Shown: positions 7,580 through 16,091, numbered from the stretch's first letter. The stretch: 31,421 nt of DNA from Pseudomonadota bacterium (GCA_023399635.1 JAEWOP010000141.1:1-31421), one strand, 5' to 3'. Numbers and translations: made by a program. The notes: a model not told the origin generated them from the letters alone.

Positions 7580-7771
7580 ATGAGCAGCACAACCGACAAG
7601 ATCCAGGGCAAGGCAAACGAGATTGCTGGCAAGGCTCGTCAGGCTGCGGGCGACGCGACGGACAACCACAGCATGGAAGCCAAGGGCGCCGCTCAGGAAG
7701 CGAAGGGCCATGGCCAGCAGGCAAAGGGTGACGTCAAGGATGGCGTCAAGAACATCGTGGATCGCGCCTAA
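7580..7771 (+). CDS. CsbD family general stress protein
   Basis: A 63-residue, very hydrophilic, Lys/Ala/Gly-rich protein of the CsbD family. It shows the family's repeated helical pattern: DKIQGKANEIAGKARQAAGD, then AKGAAQEAKGHGQQAKGD. CsbD proteins are abundant under general stress in Bacillus (sigma B) and alphaproteobacteria (EcfG); their biochemical role is not known. The ATG at 7580 is preceded by AAGGAGA, an almost perfect ribosome site with eight bases spacing; the frame's upstream extension overlaps the promoter and is rejected. An EcfG-type promoter sits upstream and an intrinsic terminator downstream, making a compact single-gene unit. Confidence 0.95.
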   Translation: MSSTTDKIQGKANEIAGKARQAAGDATDNHSMEAKGAAQEAKGHGQQAKGDVKDGVKNIVDRA

Positions 7772-7794
7772 GCCAGGCGATCCCTGTTAAGATG

Positions 7795-7826
7795 ACGCCC
7801 GTTCGGTTTGTCCGAGCGGGCGTTTT
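7795..7826 (+). terminator. Intrinsic terminator after the CsbD gene
   Basis: The arms ACGCCCGTTCGG (7795-7806) and CCGAGCGGGCGT (7812-7823) pair over 12 positions with one G-T wobble and a five-base loop, followed by TTT. It ends the csbD message and lies just before the stop of the convergent PAS-GGDEF-EAL gene. The opposite side lacks a long A-run, so it is stronger on the plus strand. Confidence 0.85.
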
Positions 7827-7842
7827 CGTATCTGATCCCTGA

Positions 7843-10749
7843 TCAGGCTCGTTTTGTCAGCGGAAACCGCTCTTTGAGCAGCCGAAGCGTCACATCTGGC
7901 TCCGTGGGCGGGCCAAACAGAAAACTCTGGCCAAACTGACAGCCCATCTTGGAAAGCTCCACCGCATCTTCATCGGTTTCAACGCCTTCAGCGACCACTG
8001 CCATCTCTAGAGAACGGGCCATTGCGATGATCGAGCGCAGCAACACTGCCCGTCGCTCGCGCACATCGCGCACCAGGGCCTTGTCCAGCTTGATCGTGTC
8101 GAACGGGAATTGGGTGAGATAGGCGAGGGACGAGTAGCCGGTGCCGAAATCGTCGAGAGCCAGGCCCAGCCCCGTCTCCTTCAACTTCGTCAGCACCAGC
8201 CGCGCCTGCTCGGGGTTCTCCATCATCACGGATTCGGTGAGTTCCAGCTTGATCTGCGCAGGGTCACATTCGCTCTTCGCCAGAAGTGCCCGAACCTCAT
8301 TGTAGAGATTGCTGTTGAGCAACTGCGCGCTGGAAAGGTTCACCGACACGAAGATCGGCAATTCACCTGTTTGCCGCTGCCAGTTGATCAGGTCGGCGGC
8401 AGCACGTTCAAGGGCGAAGAGCCCGAGTGGCCCGATGAGGTCGGACGCTTCCGCGATCGGGATGAATTCCGACGGCGGTATCGTGCCTCGGCGGGGATGC
8501 TCCCACCGCATCAGCGCCTCGAAACCCGCAACCTCCCCGTCGCTCAGCCGGATGATAGGCTGATAGGCAAGTGACAGCTCTTTGCGATCGATAGCGCGGC
8601 GGAGGTCCGTCTCGATCTGGAGCCGGTCTGTGCCTGATGTGCGGAAGATCGGGCGGAAGGGCTCTACCCTGTTCCCGCCGCCGCGCTTGGCGCGATACAT
8701 GGCGAGCTCCGCATCGCTCAGCAGTTCCGTCGAGCTTTCCTGGCGGTCTACCCAGGAGGCAAGTCCGACAGAGGCCGTGAGGATAATCTCGCGGTTCGCA
8801 AAGTTGATCGGCACCATGATCGCCTGCGACACGGCATCGGCAAAATCGGCTACTTTCGCCGGATCCTGTTCCGACACGAGGATCAGCCCGAACTGGTCAC
8901 CGGAAAGGCGCGCCAGCGTGTCCTGCGGGCGCAGCAGGCGCCGTAGCCTGCGCGACAGGGCGATCAGGATATTGTCGCCTGCCGCGATCCCCAAGGCGTC
9001 GTTCACCTGCTTGTAGCGATCGATGTCGATGGCAAGCACCGTCGGACGTACGCTGTCGCTGCTGTTGGCAAGCGTCAGCACCGATTGCAGCCGGTCCAGG
9101 AAAACCTGCCGGTTCGGCAATCCGGTCAGGTTGTCGTGCATGGCATCCTGCAGCAGTCGCTCCACCGAGTTCTTCTGCTCCGTGATGTCGACGATGGTAC
9201 CCACGCAGCGGATGATTTCGCCATTGGACCCAAGCACCGGCCGCGCACGGATCTGCAGCCAGTGGAAGTGACCGTCTTCGGCGCGCACGCGAAACTCGTG
9301 GCTCAGTCGACCACGGCGGTGCTCCAGCAGCACGTCGAGCGTTGCCCTGAAGCGGTCCCGGTCATCGGGATGAAGACGAGGCAGCCAGCTGCGGATCGGC
9401 CCGTGCATGCTTCCCGGCTCAAGGCCGAGCTTCGAAGACATATCGGGCGAGGTTACCACGCGATCCCGCGCGACGTCCCAGTCCCAGACGGTATCGCCAG
9501 ACCCAGTTAACGCCAGCGACTGGCGCTCGAGGTCGGAGAACAGGCCCTGCTGGTAAGCACCACCTGCGAAGGCATGCTGCATGACGGTGAAGCCGATCAA
9601 GAGCACGATCAGCACCAGGCCGCCGCCCAATGCCGGCTGGATGATGTCGTTATCGAGCTGCCCCGTCACCGTCAGCCAGCCGCCAAACAGCCACACCAGG
9701 ATCAGCGCCCAGGTCGGCACCAGCAGAATGGCGCGATCATAGCGGCTGAGACCGAGATAGATGATCAGCAGAATGCCGCAGGTTGCGGTGAGAGCGAAGG
9801 ATAAACGCGCGACGCCGGAGGCGATCGACGGATCGTAGATCGCTACCCCGAAGAGAAGCGCGAGGCCGAAGACCCAGGCAAGCGTTGCATAGCCAAGATG
9901 CACATGCCAGCGGTTGAGGTTGAGATAGGTAAAAAGGAAAATAACGAGGCTCGAGGCGAGCGCCACTTCCGCGCTCGCGCGCCAGATCCTCTGGTCGCTG
10001 GCGGTGATGCTGATCAACTTGTCCAGGAAGCCGAAGTCAACGCAAATATAAGCGAGAACTGCCCAGGCAAGCGCCGCTGCCGCCGGCAGCATGGACGTGC
10101 CCTTGACCACGAACAGGATCGTCAGGAACACCGCCAGAAGGCCGGCAATCCCAAGCACGATGCCGCGGTACAGAGTAAAGGCGTTGACCGTGTCCTTGTA
10201 GGCGGCCGGTTCCCACAGATAGAGCTGCGGCAGGGTGGGCGTGCTCAATTCGGCAACGAAGGTGATGACCGACCCAGGGTTCAGGGTGATGCGGAAGACG
10301 TCGCCATCAGGGCTTGGCTCGCGGTCAAGCGCAAATCCCTCGCTGGGCGTGATCGCGATAACGCGTTGCGACCCCAGATCGGGCCAGAACATTTTGGATC
10401 CCACCAGGCGGAAGTGCGGCGCGACGATCACGCGCTCCAGCTGTTCCTCCGAGACATTGGCCAGCGCAAAGACAGCCCAGTCGCCGTTGTGGCTTTCAGA
10501 GCTGGCGCGGACCTCGATGCGGCGGCGGATGCCGTCTGCGCCGGCAGCAGTGGAGACCTGGAAGGCTTCACCTTGATTGGTGTAGATTTCGGTCATTTCA
10601 GTGAGGTCGAGAGCCGTATCGTCGCGGGAAAGCTTGACGGGTTCGACTGCAGCGGCAGGCAAAGTGCCGATGAGCATAGTGGCCATCAGAGCGGTCAGCA
10701 GCATCGTCAACCAGCGTAAGCCCGCTTCACATTTGCAGCGGGTGCTCAT
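7843..10749 (-). CDS. Membrane PAS-GGDEF(degenerate)-EAL c-di-GMP phosphodiesterase
   Basis: A 968-residue sensor protein for cyclic-di-GMP turnover. Order: signal-like segment (about 1-34), periplasmic domain (35-185), seven or eight membrane helices (about 190-395, resembling the 7TMR-DISM layout), PAS domain (about 415-530, ending TIVDITEQK), GGDEF domain (about 535-695) and EAL domain (about 710-960). The GGDEF active-site motif reads SGDQF (616-620), so cyclase activity is doubtful, but the inhibitory-site motif RxxD (RPQD, 607-610) five residues before it is intact. The EAL domain keeps Glu744 in EAL, Asn804, Glu836, DDFGTG (866-871), Lys887 and Glu921, so phosphodiesterase activity is expected. 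The start overlaps the GNAT stop as ATGA, giving translational coupling. Confidence 0.93.
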   Translation of the reverse strand: MSTRCKCEAGLRWLTMLLTALMATMLIGTLPAAAVEPVKLSRDDTALDLTEMTEIYTNQGEAFQVSTAAGADGIRRRIEVRASSESHNGDWAVFALANVSEEQLERVIVAPHFRLVGSKMFWPDLGSQRVIAITPSEGFALDREPSPDGDVFRITLNPGSVITFVAELSTPTLPQLYLWEPAAYKDTVNAFTLYRGIVLGIAGLLAVFLTILFVVKGTSMLPAAAALAWAVLAYICVDFGFLDKLISITASDQRIWRASAEVALASSLVIFLFTYLNLNRWHVHLGYATLAWVFGLALLFGVAIYDPSIASGVARLSFALTATCGILLIIYLGLSRYDRAILLVPTWALILVWLFGGWLTVTGQLDNDIIQPALGGGLVLIVLLIGFTVMQHAFAGGAYQQGLFSDLERQSLALTGSGDTVWDWDVARDRVVTSPDMSSKLGLEPGSMHGPIRSWLPRLHPDDRDRFRATLDVLLEHRRGRLSHEFRVRAEDGHFHWLQIRARPVLGSNGEIIRCVGTIVDITEQKNSVERLLQDAMHDNLTGLPNRQVFLDRLQSVLTLANSSDSVRPTVLAIDIDRYKQVNDALGIAAGDNILIALSRRLRRLLRPQDTLARLSGDQFGLILVSEQDPAKVADFADAVSQAIMVPINFANREIILTASVGLASWVDRQESSTELLSDAELAMYRAKRGGGNRVEPFRPIFRTSGTDRLQIETDLRRAIDRKELSLAYQPIIRLSDGEVAGFEALMRWEHPRRGTIPPSEFIPIAEASDLIGPLGLFALERAAADLINWQRQTGELPIFVSVNLSSAQLLNSNLYNEVRALLAKSECDPAQIKLELTESVMMENPEQARLVLTKLKETGLGLALDDFGTGYSSLAYLTQFPFDTIKLDKALVRDVRERRAVLLRSIIAMARSLEMAVVAEGVETDEDAVELSKMGCQFGQSFLFGPPTEPDVTLRLLKERFPLTKRA

Positions 10750-11357
10750 GGCCTGGTCATCTTTCCGAATTCGCTATCGTCCGGCAGCCGCGAGAACATG
10801 ATGTGGTCCCGCCACTCGCCGTTGATCTTCAGATATCTTCGCAACAGGCCTTCTCGCTCGAAACCGGCTTTCTCCAGTAGCCGGACGCTCTTCCAATTGT
10901 CCGGAATACAGGCTGCTTCAATCCGGTGCAACTGAAGTTGCCCGTAGATGTAGGGGATGGCGACATTAAGGGCTGCCAGCATATGCCCCTGGCCCGCATG
11001 GCGTTGCCCCATCCAGTAACCGATCATGCAGCTTTGCGCTGCGCCGCGGCGAATGTAGCCGATCGTCAACCCGCCCAGCAGCTGCATGTCAGGCCGGCTG
11101 AACAGCAGGAGTGGCACGGAGTAACCTGCGCGGTATTCTTCGACGCCACGTCTAACACGAGCACGAAAGGATGACTCGGACAATTCGTCCCCGCGCCAGC
11201 TCGGCTCCCATGGCTGAAGAAAATCTCGGCTTTCGGATCGAAGGTCTGCCCACTGGCGGAAGTCGCTTGTGCGGGCAAGGCGCAGAACGTGCTGGTCCCC
11301 GTAAAGGAGCGGAGTGTCCGGCTGTCGTGACAAAAGCCGGAAGATCGGTCCCGTCAT
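10746..11357 (-). CDS. GNAT family N-acetyltransferase (RimJ/RimL-like)
   Basis: A 203-residue acetyl-CoA-dependent acetyltransferase resembling RimJ, the ribosomal protein S5 N-acetyltransferase. Landmarks are a GGLTIGYIRRGAAQSCMIGYWM strand pair (given here split: GGLTIGYI, then SCMIGYWM), the acetyl-CoA loop QRHAGQGHM, and the C-terminal HRIEAACIPDNWKSVRLLEK segment with GFEREGLLRRYLKINGEW, all typical of the RimJ group. The start ATG at 11357 is chosen because GGAG lies nine bases upstream; the frame is open to 11438 but that extension is not family-like. The true substrate cannot be read from sequence. It sits between an M16 peptidase and the c-di-GMP protein and shares four bases with the latter. 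Confidence 0.88.
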   Translation of the reverse strand: MTGPIFRLLSRQPDTPLLYGDQHVLRLARTSDFRQWADLRSESRDFLQPWEPSWRGDELSESSFRARVRRGVEEYRAGYSVPLLLFSRPDMQLLGGLTIGYIRRGAAQSCMIGYWMGQRHAGQGHMLAALNVAIPYIYGQLQLHRIEAACIPDNWKSVRLLEKAGFEREGLLRRYLKINGEWRDHIMFSRLPDDSEFGKMTRP

Positions 11358-11488
11358 GTCCCACTCCAGAAGATCATCGGGCCGCGGTCGCTCCCGGTTG
11401 ATGTGTGATGCCGCAGGACGGCATCCATAGCTGTGCAAAGACGGACATCCTGCTTGCGTCCGTAGTTGCTGCGCTGGATTTCAACCCG

Positions 11489-12787
11489 TCAGCCGCTTGC
11501 CCGCTGCGTCGTTGCCGGCTGGGGAGCAAGAGCCGCTGAGATCTCTTCCATCGGCGCCAGCTTCTCGATTGGACCGACCGCGGAAAGCGTCGGAACGGTA
11601 TCGAAGAAGAGTCGTCCGGAAAGATCAGTCAGGCGTGCCGTCGTGATCCCTTCAAGCCTTTCCATCAACTCATTGTTGGGGATGGGGCGGCCATAGAGGA
11701 TCATCTGCCGGGCAATCTGTCCCGCCCGTGCCGCCGGGCTTTCCTGGCCCATGAGCAGCTGAGCGCGGATCTGTGCTCGGGCGCGATCGATCTCCTGCTC
11801 ATGGATCACCTCGTAGGCCTTGCGCAGTTCCTGGATGATCACCGGCACAAGTTCGGGAATGTCCTCGCCCCCGGTCGCGGCGTGGATACCGAAGATGCCG
11901 GTGTCGGAAAAGCCCCAGTGGAAGGCATAGACGGAGTAGCAGAGCCCGCGATGCTCGCGAACCTCCTGGAAAAGGCGCGAAGACATGCCGCCGCCAAGGA
12001 TGTTGGCGAGAATCTGCGAGCAGTAGAAGTCCCGCATATGGTAGGCCTTGCCCTCGAAGCCGAGCAGGATCTGCGCGTCCATCAGGTCACGGACTTCGCG
12101 CGTTTCACCACCGATATAGCGAGCGACGTCCTGTACGGGAGGTGCGCTCGGCGTCTGCGGCAGGCTCGCAAATCGCTGCTGGACCTGCTTGCAAAACTGG
12201 TCGTGATCCACTGCCCCTGCTGCAACCACGAACATCCGGTCGGTGGTGTAGTTGCGCGACAAGTAGTTGCGGATTTGCCCCGGGGCGAAGCTCTTGACCC
12301 GCTCAGGCGTGCCGAGGATCGGCCGGCCAATGGTCTGGCCCAGATAGGCTATTTCGGAAAACCTGTCGAAGACGACGTCGTCTGGCGTGTCGTTGGCCGC
12401 ACCGATCTCCTGCAGGATCACATGCTTCTCGCGGCGCAGCTCCTCGTCGTCGAAAAGCGACTCCGTCAGGATGTCTGCCAGAAGATCGACCGCCAGCGGA
12501 ACGTGGTCCTTCAGCACGCGAGCGTAGTATGAGGTGGTCTCGGTTGAGGTGGCAGCGTTCAGTTCGCCGCCGACATTCTCGATCTCTTCGGCGATATCGC
12601 GGGCGCTGCGCCGCGACGTGCCCTTGAATGCCATGTGCTCCAGCAGGTGGGCAATGCCATGTTCGTCTTCCGTTTCGTTACGCGATCCGGACTTGATCCA
12701 AACTCCAAGGGCGACGCTCTCCAGGTGGGGCATGGCCTCAGTCACGACGGTCAACCCGGAAGGAAGCCGGGTTACTTCTACATTCAT
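11489..12787 (-). CDS. M16 family zinc peptidase, processing-peptidase-like
   Basis: A 432-residue homologue of the beta subunit of mitochondrial processing peptidase. The inverted zinc motif HxxEH is intact as His47-Leu-Leu-Glu50-His51 in GIAHLLEHMAFKGT, with a third ligand expected at Glu120 or Glu127 in EELRREKHVILQEI. GGELNAATSTETTSYYA follows as in active M16B enzymes, and the C-terminal half has the usual second, non-catalytic M16 domain including the glycine-rich ILGGGMSSRLFQEVRE. No signal peptide is visible. The ATG at 12787 is preferred; the frame extends to 12919, but that would overlap thrC. It lies 26 bases after thrC. The natural substrate is unknown. This thrC-M16 pairing is common in alphaproteobacteria. 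Confidence 0.95.
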   Translation of the reverse strand: MNVEVTRLPSGLTVVTEAMPHLESVALGVWIKSGSRNETEDEHGIAHLLEHMAFKGTSRRSARDIAEEIENVGGELNAATSTETTSYYARVLKDHVPLAVDLLADILTESLFDDEELRREKHVILQEIGAANDTPDDVVFDRFSEIAYLGQTIGRPILGTPERVKSFAPGQIRNYLSRNYTTDRMFVVAAGAVDHDQFCKQVQQRFASLPQTPSAPPVQDVARYIGGETREVRDLMDAQILLGFEGKAYHMRDFYCSQILANILGGGMSSRLFQEVREHRGLCYSVYAFHWGFSDTGIFGIHAATGGEDIPELVPVIIQELRKAYEVIHEQEIDRARAQIRAQLLMGQESPAARAGQIARQMILYGRPIPNNELMERLEGITTARLTDLSGRLFFDTVPTLSAVGPIEKLAPMEEISAALAPQPATTQRASG

Positions 12788-12813
12788 CGCTTGTCTTTCT
12801 GGCACGCCGCCAC

Positions 12814-14211
12814 TCACTTGCCTGCTCGTGCATGTCTGCCAATGAAGTCTTCGACATCCTTGAGTTCGGCCGGCAGGGTGTCGAAGCGCTCCTCCCTGAT
12901 CATCAGATCGGCCAGCCATGATGGAAGCGCCGGATCAATTCCGCAAGCGGATTTTACGGCGGCAGGGAACTTGGCAGGATGCGCTGTCGACAGCGTCACC
13001 ATCGGGCTCGTGGTCTTCGCGTGCTTCTTTGCCACGAAAACACCCGTCGCCGTGTGAGGATCGATCAGGTAACCGGTGTCAGCAAGCGTGTCTTGGATGG
13101 TTGCCGCGACCTGCTTTTCCGTTGCTCGCGCTGCCCGAAACTCCTTGCGGATCGCCTTCAGCGCCTCCGGCTGGATCTCAAAGGCGCCGGACTGGCGAAG
13201 GCTGGCCATGGCGGAGCGCACGGAGGCTGGATCACGCCCATAGGCCTCAAACAGCAGCCGTTCGAAGTTGGAGGAGATCTGGATGTCCATTGAAGGCGAG
13301 GTGGTCGCCTTGACGCCGCGCATCTCGTAGCGGCCGGTCTTCAGGGTCCGAGCGAGAATGTCGTTGTCGTTGGTGGCGACGACGAGCCGTTCGATCGGCA
13401 GGCCCATCCGCTTGGCAACGTAGCCGGCGAAGATGTCGCCAAAATTTCCAGTGGGTACGGTGAAGGAGATCTTTCGATCCGGTCCACCCAGCGAAACTGC
13501 CGCCGTGAAGTAGTAGACCACCTGCGCCATGATGCGCGCCCAGTTGATCGAGTTGACGCCCGACAAGCCAACCCTGTCGCGGAAGACGGCGTCGTTGAAC
13601 ATCTCCTTCACCAGGTTCTGGCAGTCGTCGAAGTTACCTTCGATGGCGAGTGCGTGAACGTTGGCGGACGCAGAGGAAGTCATCTGCCGTTGCTGGACAG
13701 GAGACACCTTATCCTTGGGAAAAAGAATGAAGATGTCGGTTCTGTCGCGACCGGCGAACGCGTCGATGGCAGCGCCGCCCGTATCCCCCGACGTGGCGCC
13801 GACGATGGTGGCGCGCTCTCCGCGCTCAGCGAGGACATAGTCCATCAGTCGCGCAAGCAACTGCATGGCGACGTCCTTGAAGGCCAGCGTCGTGCCGTGG
13901 AAAAGCTCTAGAACGAAATCATTCGGGCCCGTTTGAATGAGCGGGGCGACGGCAGGATGCCGGAAGGTCGCGTAGGCGTCCCTGATCATAGAGCGAAGGT
14001 CGTCTGCTGGGATCTCATCGCCGGTGAACCGCCGAACGATCTCAAAGGCGACGTCCTGATATGGAAGCCCACGGAAAGACCGAACTTCCCGTTTCGTCAG
14101 CACCGGCCATTCGCGTGGCATGTAAAGACCGCCATCGCGTGCGAGACCGGCAAGCAGAGCGTCGCGAAAGCCGAGAGCAGGTGCCTCACCACGGGTAGAA
14201 ATGTATTCCAC
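12814..14211 (-). CDS. thrC: Threonine synthase
   Basis: Threonine synthase converts O-phosphohomoserine to L-threonine with pyridoxal phosphate in the cytosol. The 465-residue length suits the long bacterial/fungal type. The PLP lysine is Lys112 in FHGTTLAFKDVAMQLL, followed by GATSGDTGGAAIDAF for phosphate binding, FPKDKVSPVQQRQM, and SINWARIMAQVVYYF. The start is a GTG at 14211 giving MEYISTRGEAP, the usual N-terminus. Its promoter candidate lies at 14250-14278. It appears to lead an operon running through the M16 peptidase and acetyltransferase into the c-di-GMP protein. Its pathway partner thrB is elsewhere in the window. Confidence 0.97.
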   Translation of the reverse strand: MEYISTRGEAPALGFRDALLAGLARDGGLYMPREWPVLTKREVRSFRGLPYQDVAFEIVRRFTGDEIPADDLRSMIRDAYATFRHPAVAPLIQTGPNDFVLELFHGTTLAFKDVAMQLLARLMDYVLAERGERATIVGATSGDTGGAAIDAFAGRDRTDIFILFPKDKVSPVQQRQMTSSASANVHALAIEGNFDDCQNLVKEMFNDAVFRDRVGLSGVNSINWARIMAQVVYYFTAAVSLGGPDRKISFTVPTGNFGDIFAGYVAKRMGLPIERLVVATNDNDILARTLKTGRYEMRGVKATTSPSMDIQISSNFERLLFEAYGRDPASVRSAMASLRQSGAFEIQPEALKAIRKEFRAARATEKQVAATIQDTLADTGYLIDPHTATGVFVAKKHAKTTSPMVTLSTAHPAKFPAAVKSACGIDPALPSWLADLMIREERFDTLPAELKDVEDFIGRHARAGK

Positions 14212-14249
14212 GACCCTGAATCCCTAATCGATTTTTATTTGCGCCGCTG

Positions 14250-14278
14250 ATATAGACCATGAAAATTCCCTGCGAAAG
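14250..14278 (-). promoter_or_regulatory. Likely thrC promoter
   Basis: On the minus strand CTATAT (14250-14255) matches the rhizobial -10 consensus, with CTTTCG (14273-14278) 17 bases upstream as a weak -35. Transcription would start about 30 bases before the thrC GTG. The same 121-base divergent gap must hold the promoter of the lipoprotein gene on the other strand, which I could not identify. Confidence 0.4.
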
Positions 14279-14332
14279 GCCGGAAGAGCCGATCTTCGGC
14301 ACCCTTGGCGGGACAGGAAAGTTGTTGAGAGG

Positions 14333-14890
14333 GTGAGTTCAGTGTTTGCTTCAGTGACGCGCAGGCTTTTATCGGTTTCTCTCTTGGCGCTGGTCGCCGG
14401 CTGCAATTCCTCGTCGCCGACGACGGGCCTTAGTTCAGCAGCAACGGCGCCCGCGCAAACTGAAGCCACCCCTGTCGTTCAGGCATTCTGCCCGCCCGTG
14501 GTCATGCGTGAGGAAACCGCGGTTCATCGCTCTTACGCCCGCGGCGGACAAGACGATCCGGAGAAGCTCGCCTACCAGGCCTCGCTTGCCGATGCGACGC
14601 GCCAGTGCACCGCCAACGAGAGCACGATCACCATCAATGTCGTGGCTCAGGGGCGTGTGGTTGCAGGTCCGGCAGTCACGCCGGGGCAGATCACGCTGCC
14701 GGTTCTGGTGGAGGTCGTCGACGGCGACAGCGTCATCTATTCCCAGAAGGTGAGCTTTCCTGTCGAGCTTCCGGCTGCGGGAACGCAGTTCATCTTCAGC
14801 AAGGCCGACGTCCAGATCCCGAATGCCCAAGGCGGCGCCTCGCGCTTTACACGCGTTCGTCTCGGGTTTGACGTCGCCGGCAAGAGATAG
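14333..14890 (+). CDS. Putative lipoprotein, unknown function
   Basis: A 185-residue exported protein with a lipoprotein signal: RR near residues 10-11, a hydrophobic run, then the lipobox LVAGC with Cys24 as the lipidation site. The mature part is Ser/Thr/Ala-rich at first, contains Cys53 (AFCPPVVMREE) and Cys92 (DATRQC), which could form a disulfide, and ends in a beta-rich region (TITINVVAQGRVV, TLPVLVEVVDGDSVIYSQKV) reminiscent of a small Ig-like or transthyretin-like fold. I do not recognise the family. The start is GTG at 14333; a second GTG at 14342 is nearly as likely given GAGAGGG at 14328-14334. Its stop is only six bases from the stop of the convergent HAD gene. Confidence 0.75.
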   Translation: MSSVFASVTRRLLSVSLLALVAGCNSSSPTTGLSSAATAPAQTEATPVVQAFCPPVVMREETAVHRSYARGGQDDPEKLAYQASLADATRQCTANESTITINVVAQGRVVAGPAVTPGQITLPVLVEVVDGDSVIYSQKVSFPVELPAAGTQFIFSKADVQIPNAQGGASRFTRVRLGFDVAGKR

Positions 14891-14896
14891 GCGGGC

Positions 14897-15583
14897 TTAA
14901 ACGCCTGCCCACTCGCTGAGCGCCGCCACCACGGCCGGCAGGTCTGTCATACGAGCGATAACCGTTTCGGCGCCAGCATCCGTCAGGCGGTCGGCGTGGC
15001 TCGGATAGGTATGCGATGCGCCGGTAAAGCCGACGACCCGCATGCCCGCAGCGGCGGCGCCATGAATGCCGTGGACCGAATCTTCGACAACCAGCACTTT
15101 TTCCGGCGCAACGTCAAACTGCTTGGCCGCATGCAGGAAGATGTCCGGCTTAGGCTTCACGCGGTCAGGACCGAGGTCCTTTGCAGAGAAGATGTGCGGC
15201 TCGAAATAGGGCTTCAGCCCAACCTTCTCCAGCATCATGTCCAGCCGATGCATGCTGGAATTGGAACAGATGCAGCGCTGGGTGGAAAGGCGCGCCAGCG
15301 CAAACTTGACGCCATCGATGATCTTGACGTCGCGCGCGAGCCGGGCATCGAGCAGCTTCTCGGATTTGTCGATCAGCGAGGCCGACAGGGGCATGGCGGC
15401 CTCCTTCTCAACCTGCAAAAGGATGTTGCGCCAAGTCATGCCGGCAAAGCGCTCGCCCATTTCCTCGACGCTGATCGGGTACCCGGCCTCTGTCAGCAGG
15501 CGAGACTCGACCTGCGCTGCGATGATTTCCGAATCGACGAGCACGCCGTCGCAATCGAAGATGATGAGGTCGAAGCCGTTCAT
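14897..15583 (-). CDS. HAD-superfamily hydrolase, phosphoglycolate/beta-PGM-like
   Basis: A 228-residue HAD subfamily IA phosphatase or phosphomutase-like protein. Motif I is DCDGVLVDSE (nucleophile Asp10, acid Asp12), motif II Ser in CICSNSS, motif III Lys in RVKPKPDIFLHAA, and motif IV VVEDSVHGI; all are intact. The helical cap between residues 18 and 85 places it with phosphoglycolate phosphatase and beta-phosphoglucomutase relatives such as YieH and YfbT, and probably a small sugar phosphate is the substrate. The exact substrate cannot be told. The start ATG follows AAAGGC. The 160 bases before it, up to hepT, hold no recognisable signal. Confidence 0.92.
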   Translation of the reverse strand: MNGFDLIIFDCDGVLVDSEIIAAQVESRLLTEAGYPISVEEMGERFAGMTWRNILLQVEKEAAMPLSASLIDKSEKLLDARLARDVKIIDGVKFALARLSTQRCICSNSSMHRLDMMLEKVGLKPYFEPHIFSAKDLGPDRVKPKPDIFLHAAKQFDVAPEKVLVVEDSVHGIHGAAAAGMRVVGFTGASHTYPSHADRLTDAGAETVIARMTDLPAVVAALSEWAGV

Positions 15584-15743
15584 GGAGAATGCCTTTGCGA
15601 AAAGCTGAGGCGGGTCTTCTATACGAGAGGCTGGAGATGCTCAACACGCGCGCCGGCATGGCAGGGGCAAGTGAAATGGGATGCTGCGGCTCTCGCCACT
15701 ACGCTTTTCGGCAACAACAGCAGTCCGGTGCAGAAGGGAAGCT

Positions 15744-16091
15744 TCAACGTGGCGTACTGATCTCATTCAGGGCTTCCACGGCAACGCGTAGCTTTGTAAA
15801 TTCATCGACCACGACGCCCCAGATGATCTTGTCCGACAGCCCATGATACTCATGCCTGAGGACATTGCCGATCCCACGGACCTTCTTCCATTCGATCTCT
15901 GGGCGCGTCGCCAGAAGTTCGTCTGGGATCCCGCGGCTCGCTTCGGAGATGACCTCTATGGCTCGCTCGACCGCAAACCTGAGAATGCTGTCGTTTTGAT
16001 AATCTTCCAGCGTTTTTTGATAGGTAGCCGTGTCTACGACGGCGATAGCTTCAAGGATGTCTGCGATGTAATGAGTGACTGCACGCGCCAT
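15744..16091 (-). CDS. HepT-like ribonuclease toxin (DUF86, HEPN fold)
   Basis: A 115-residue helical protein of the DUF86/HepT family, the toxin of MntA-HepT type VII toxin-antitoxin systems. HepT toxins are HEPN ribonucleases whose active site is an Arg-x(n)-His-x-Tyr motif; here the motif is in KVRGIGNVLRHEYHG, with the His-Glu-Tyr core intact. In studied systems the MNT partner AMPylates the tyrosine and silences the toxin. The ATG at 16091 shares one base with the mntA stop (TGATG), giving tight coupling; a TTG one codon earlier is possible. No transposon or other mobile marker flanks it. Confidence 0.9.
   Translation of the reverse strand: MARAVTHYIADILEAIAVVDTATYQKTLEDYQNDSILRFAVERAIEVISEASRGIPDELLATRPEIEWKKVRGIGNVLRHEYHGLSDKIIWGVVVDEFTKLRVAVEALNEISTPR

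Noticed and set aside
9898..10719. Plus-strand open frame (273 codons) inside the PAS-GGDEF-EAL gene
   Set aside because: Low-complexity charged translation typical of an antisense frame over membrane-helix codons.
14218..14222. GANTC methylation site in the thrC leader as a cell-cycle control
   Set aside because: A single GAATC is expected by chance at this length and does not overlap the promoter boxes.
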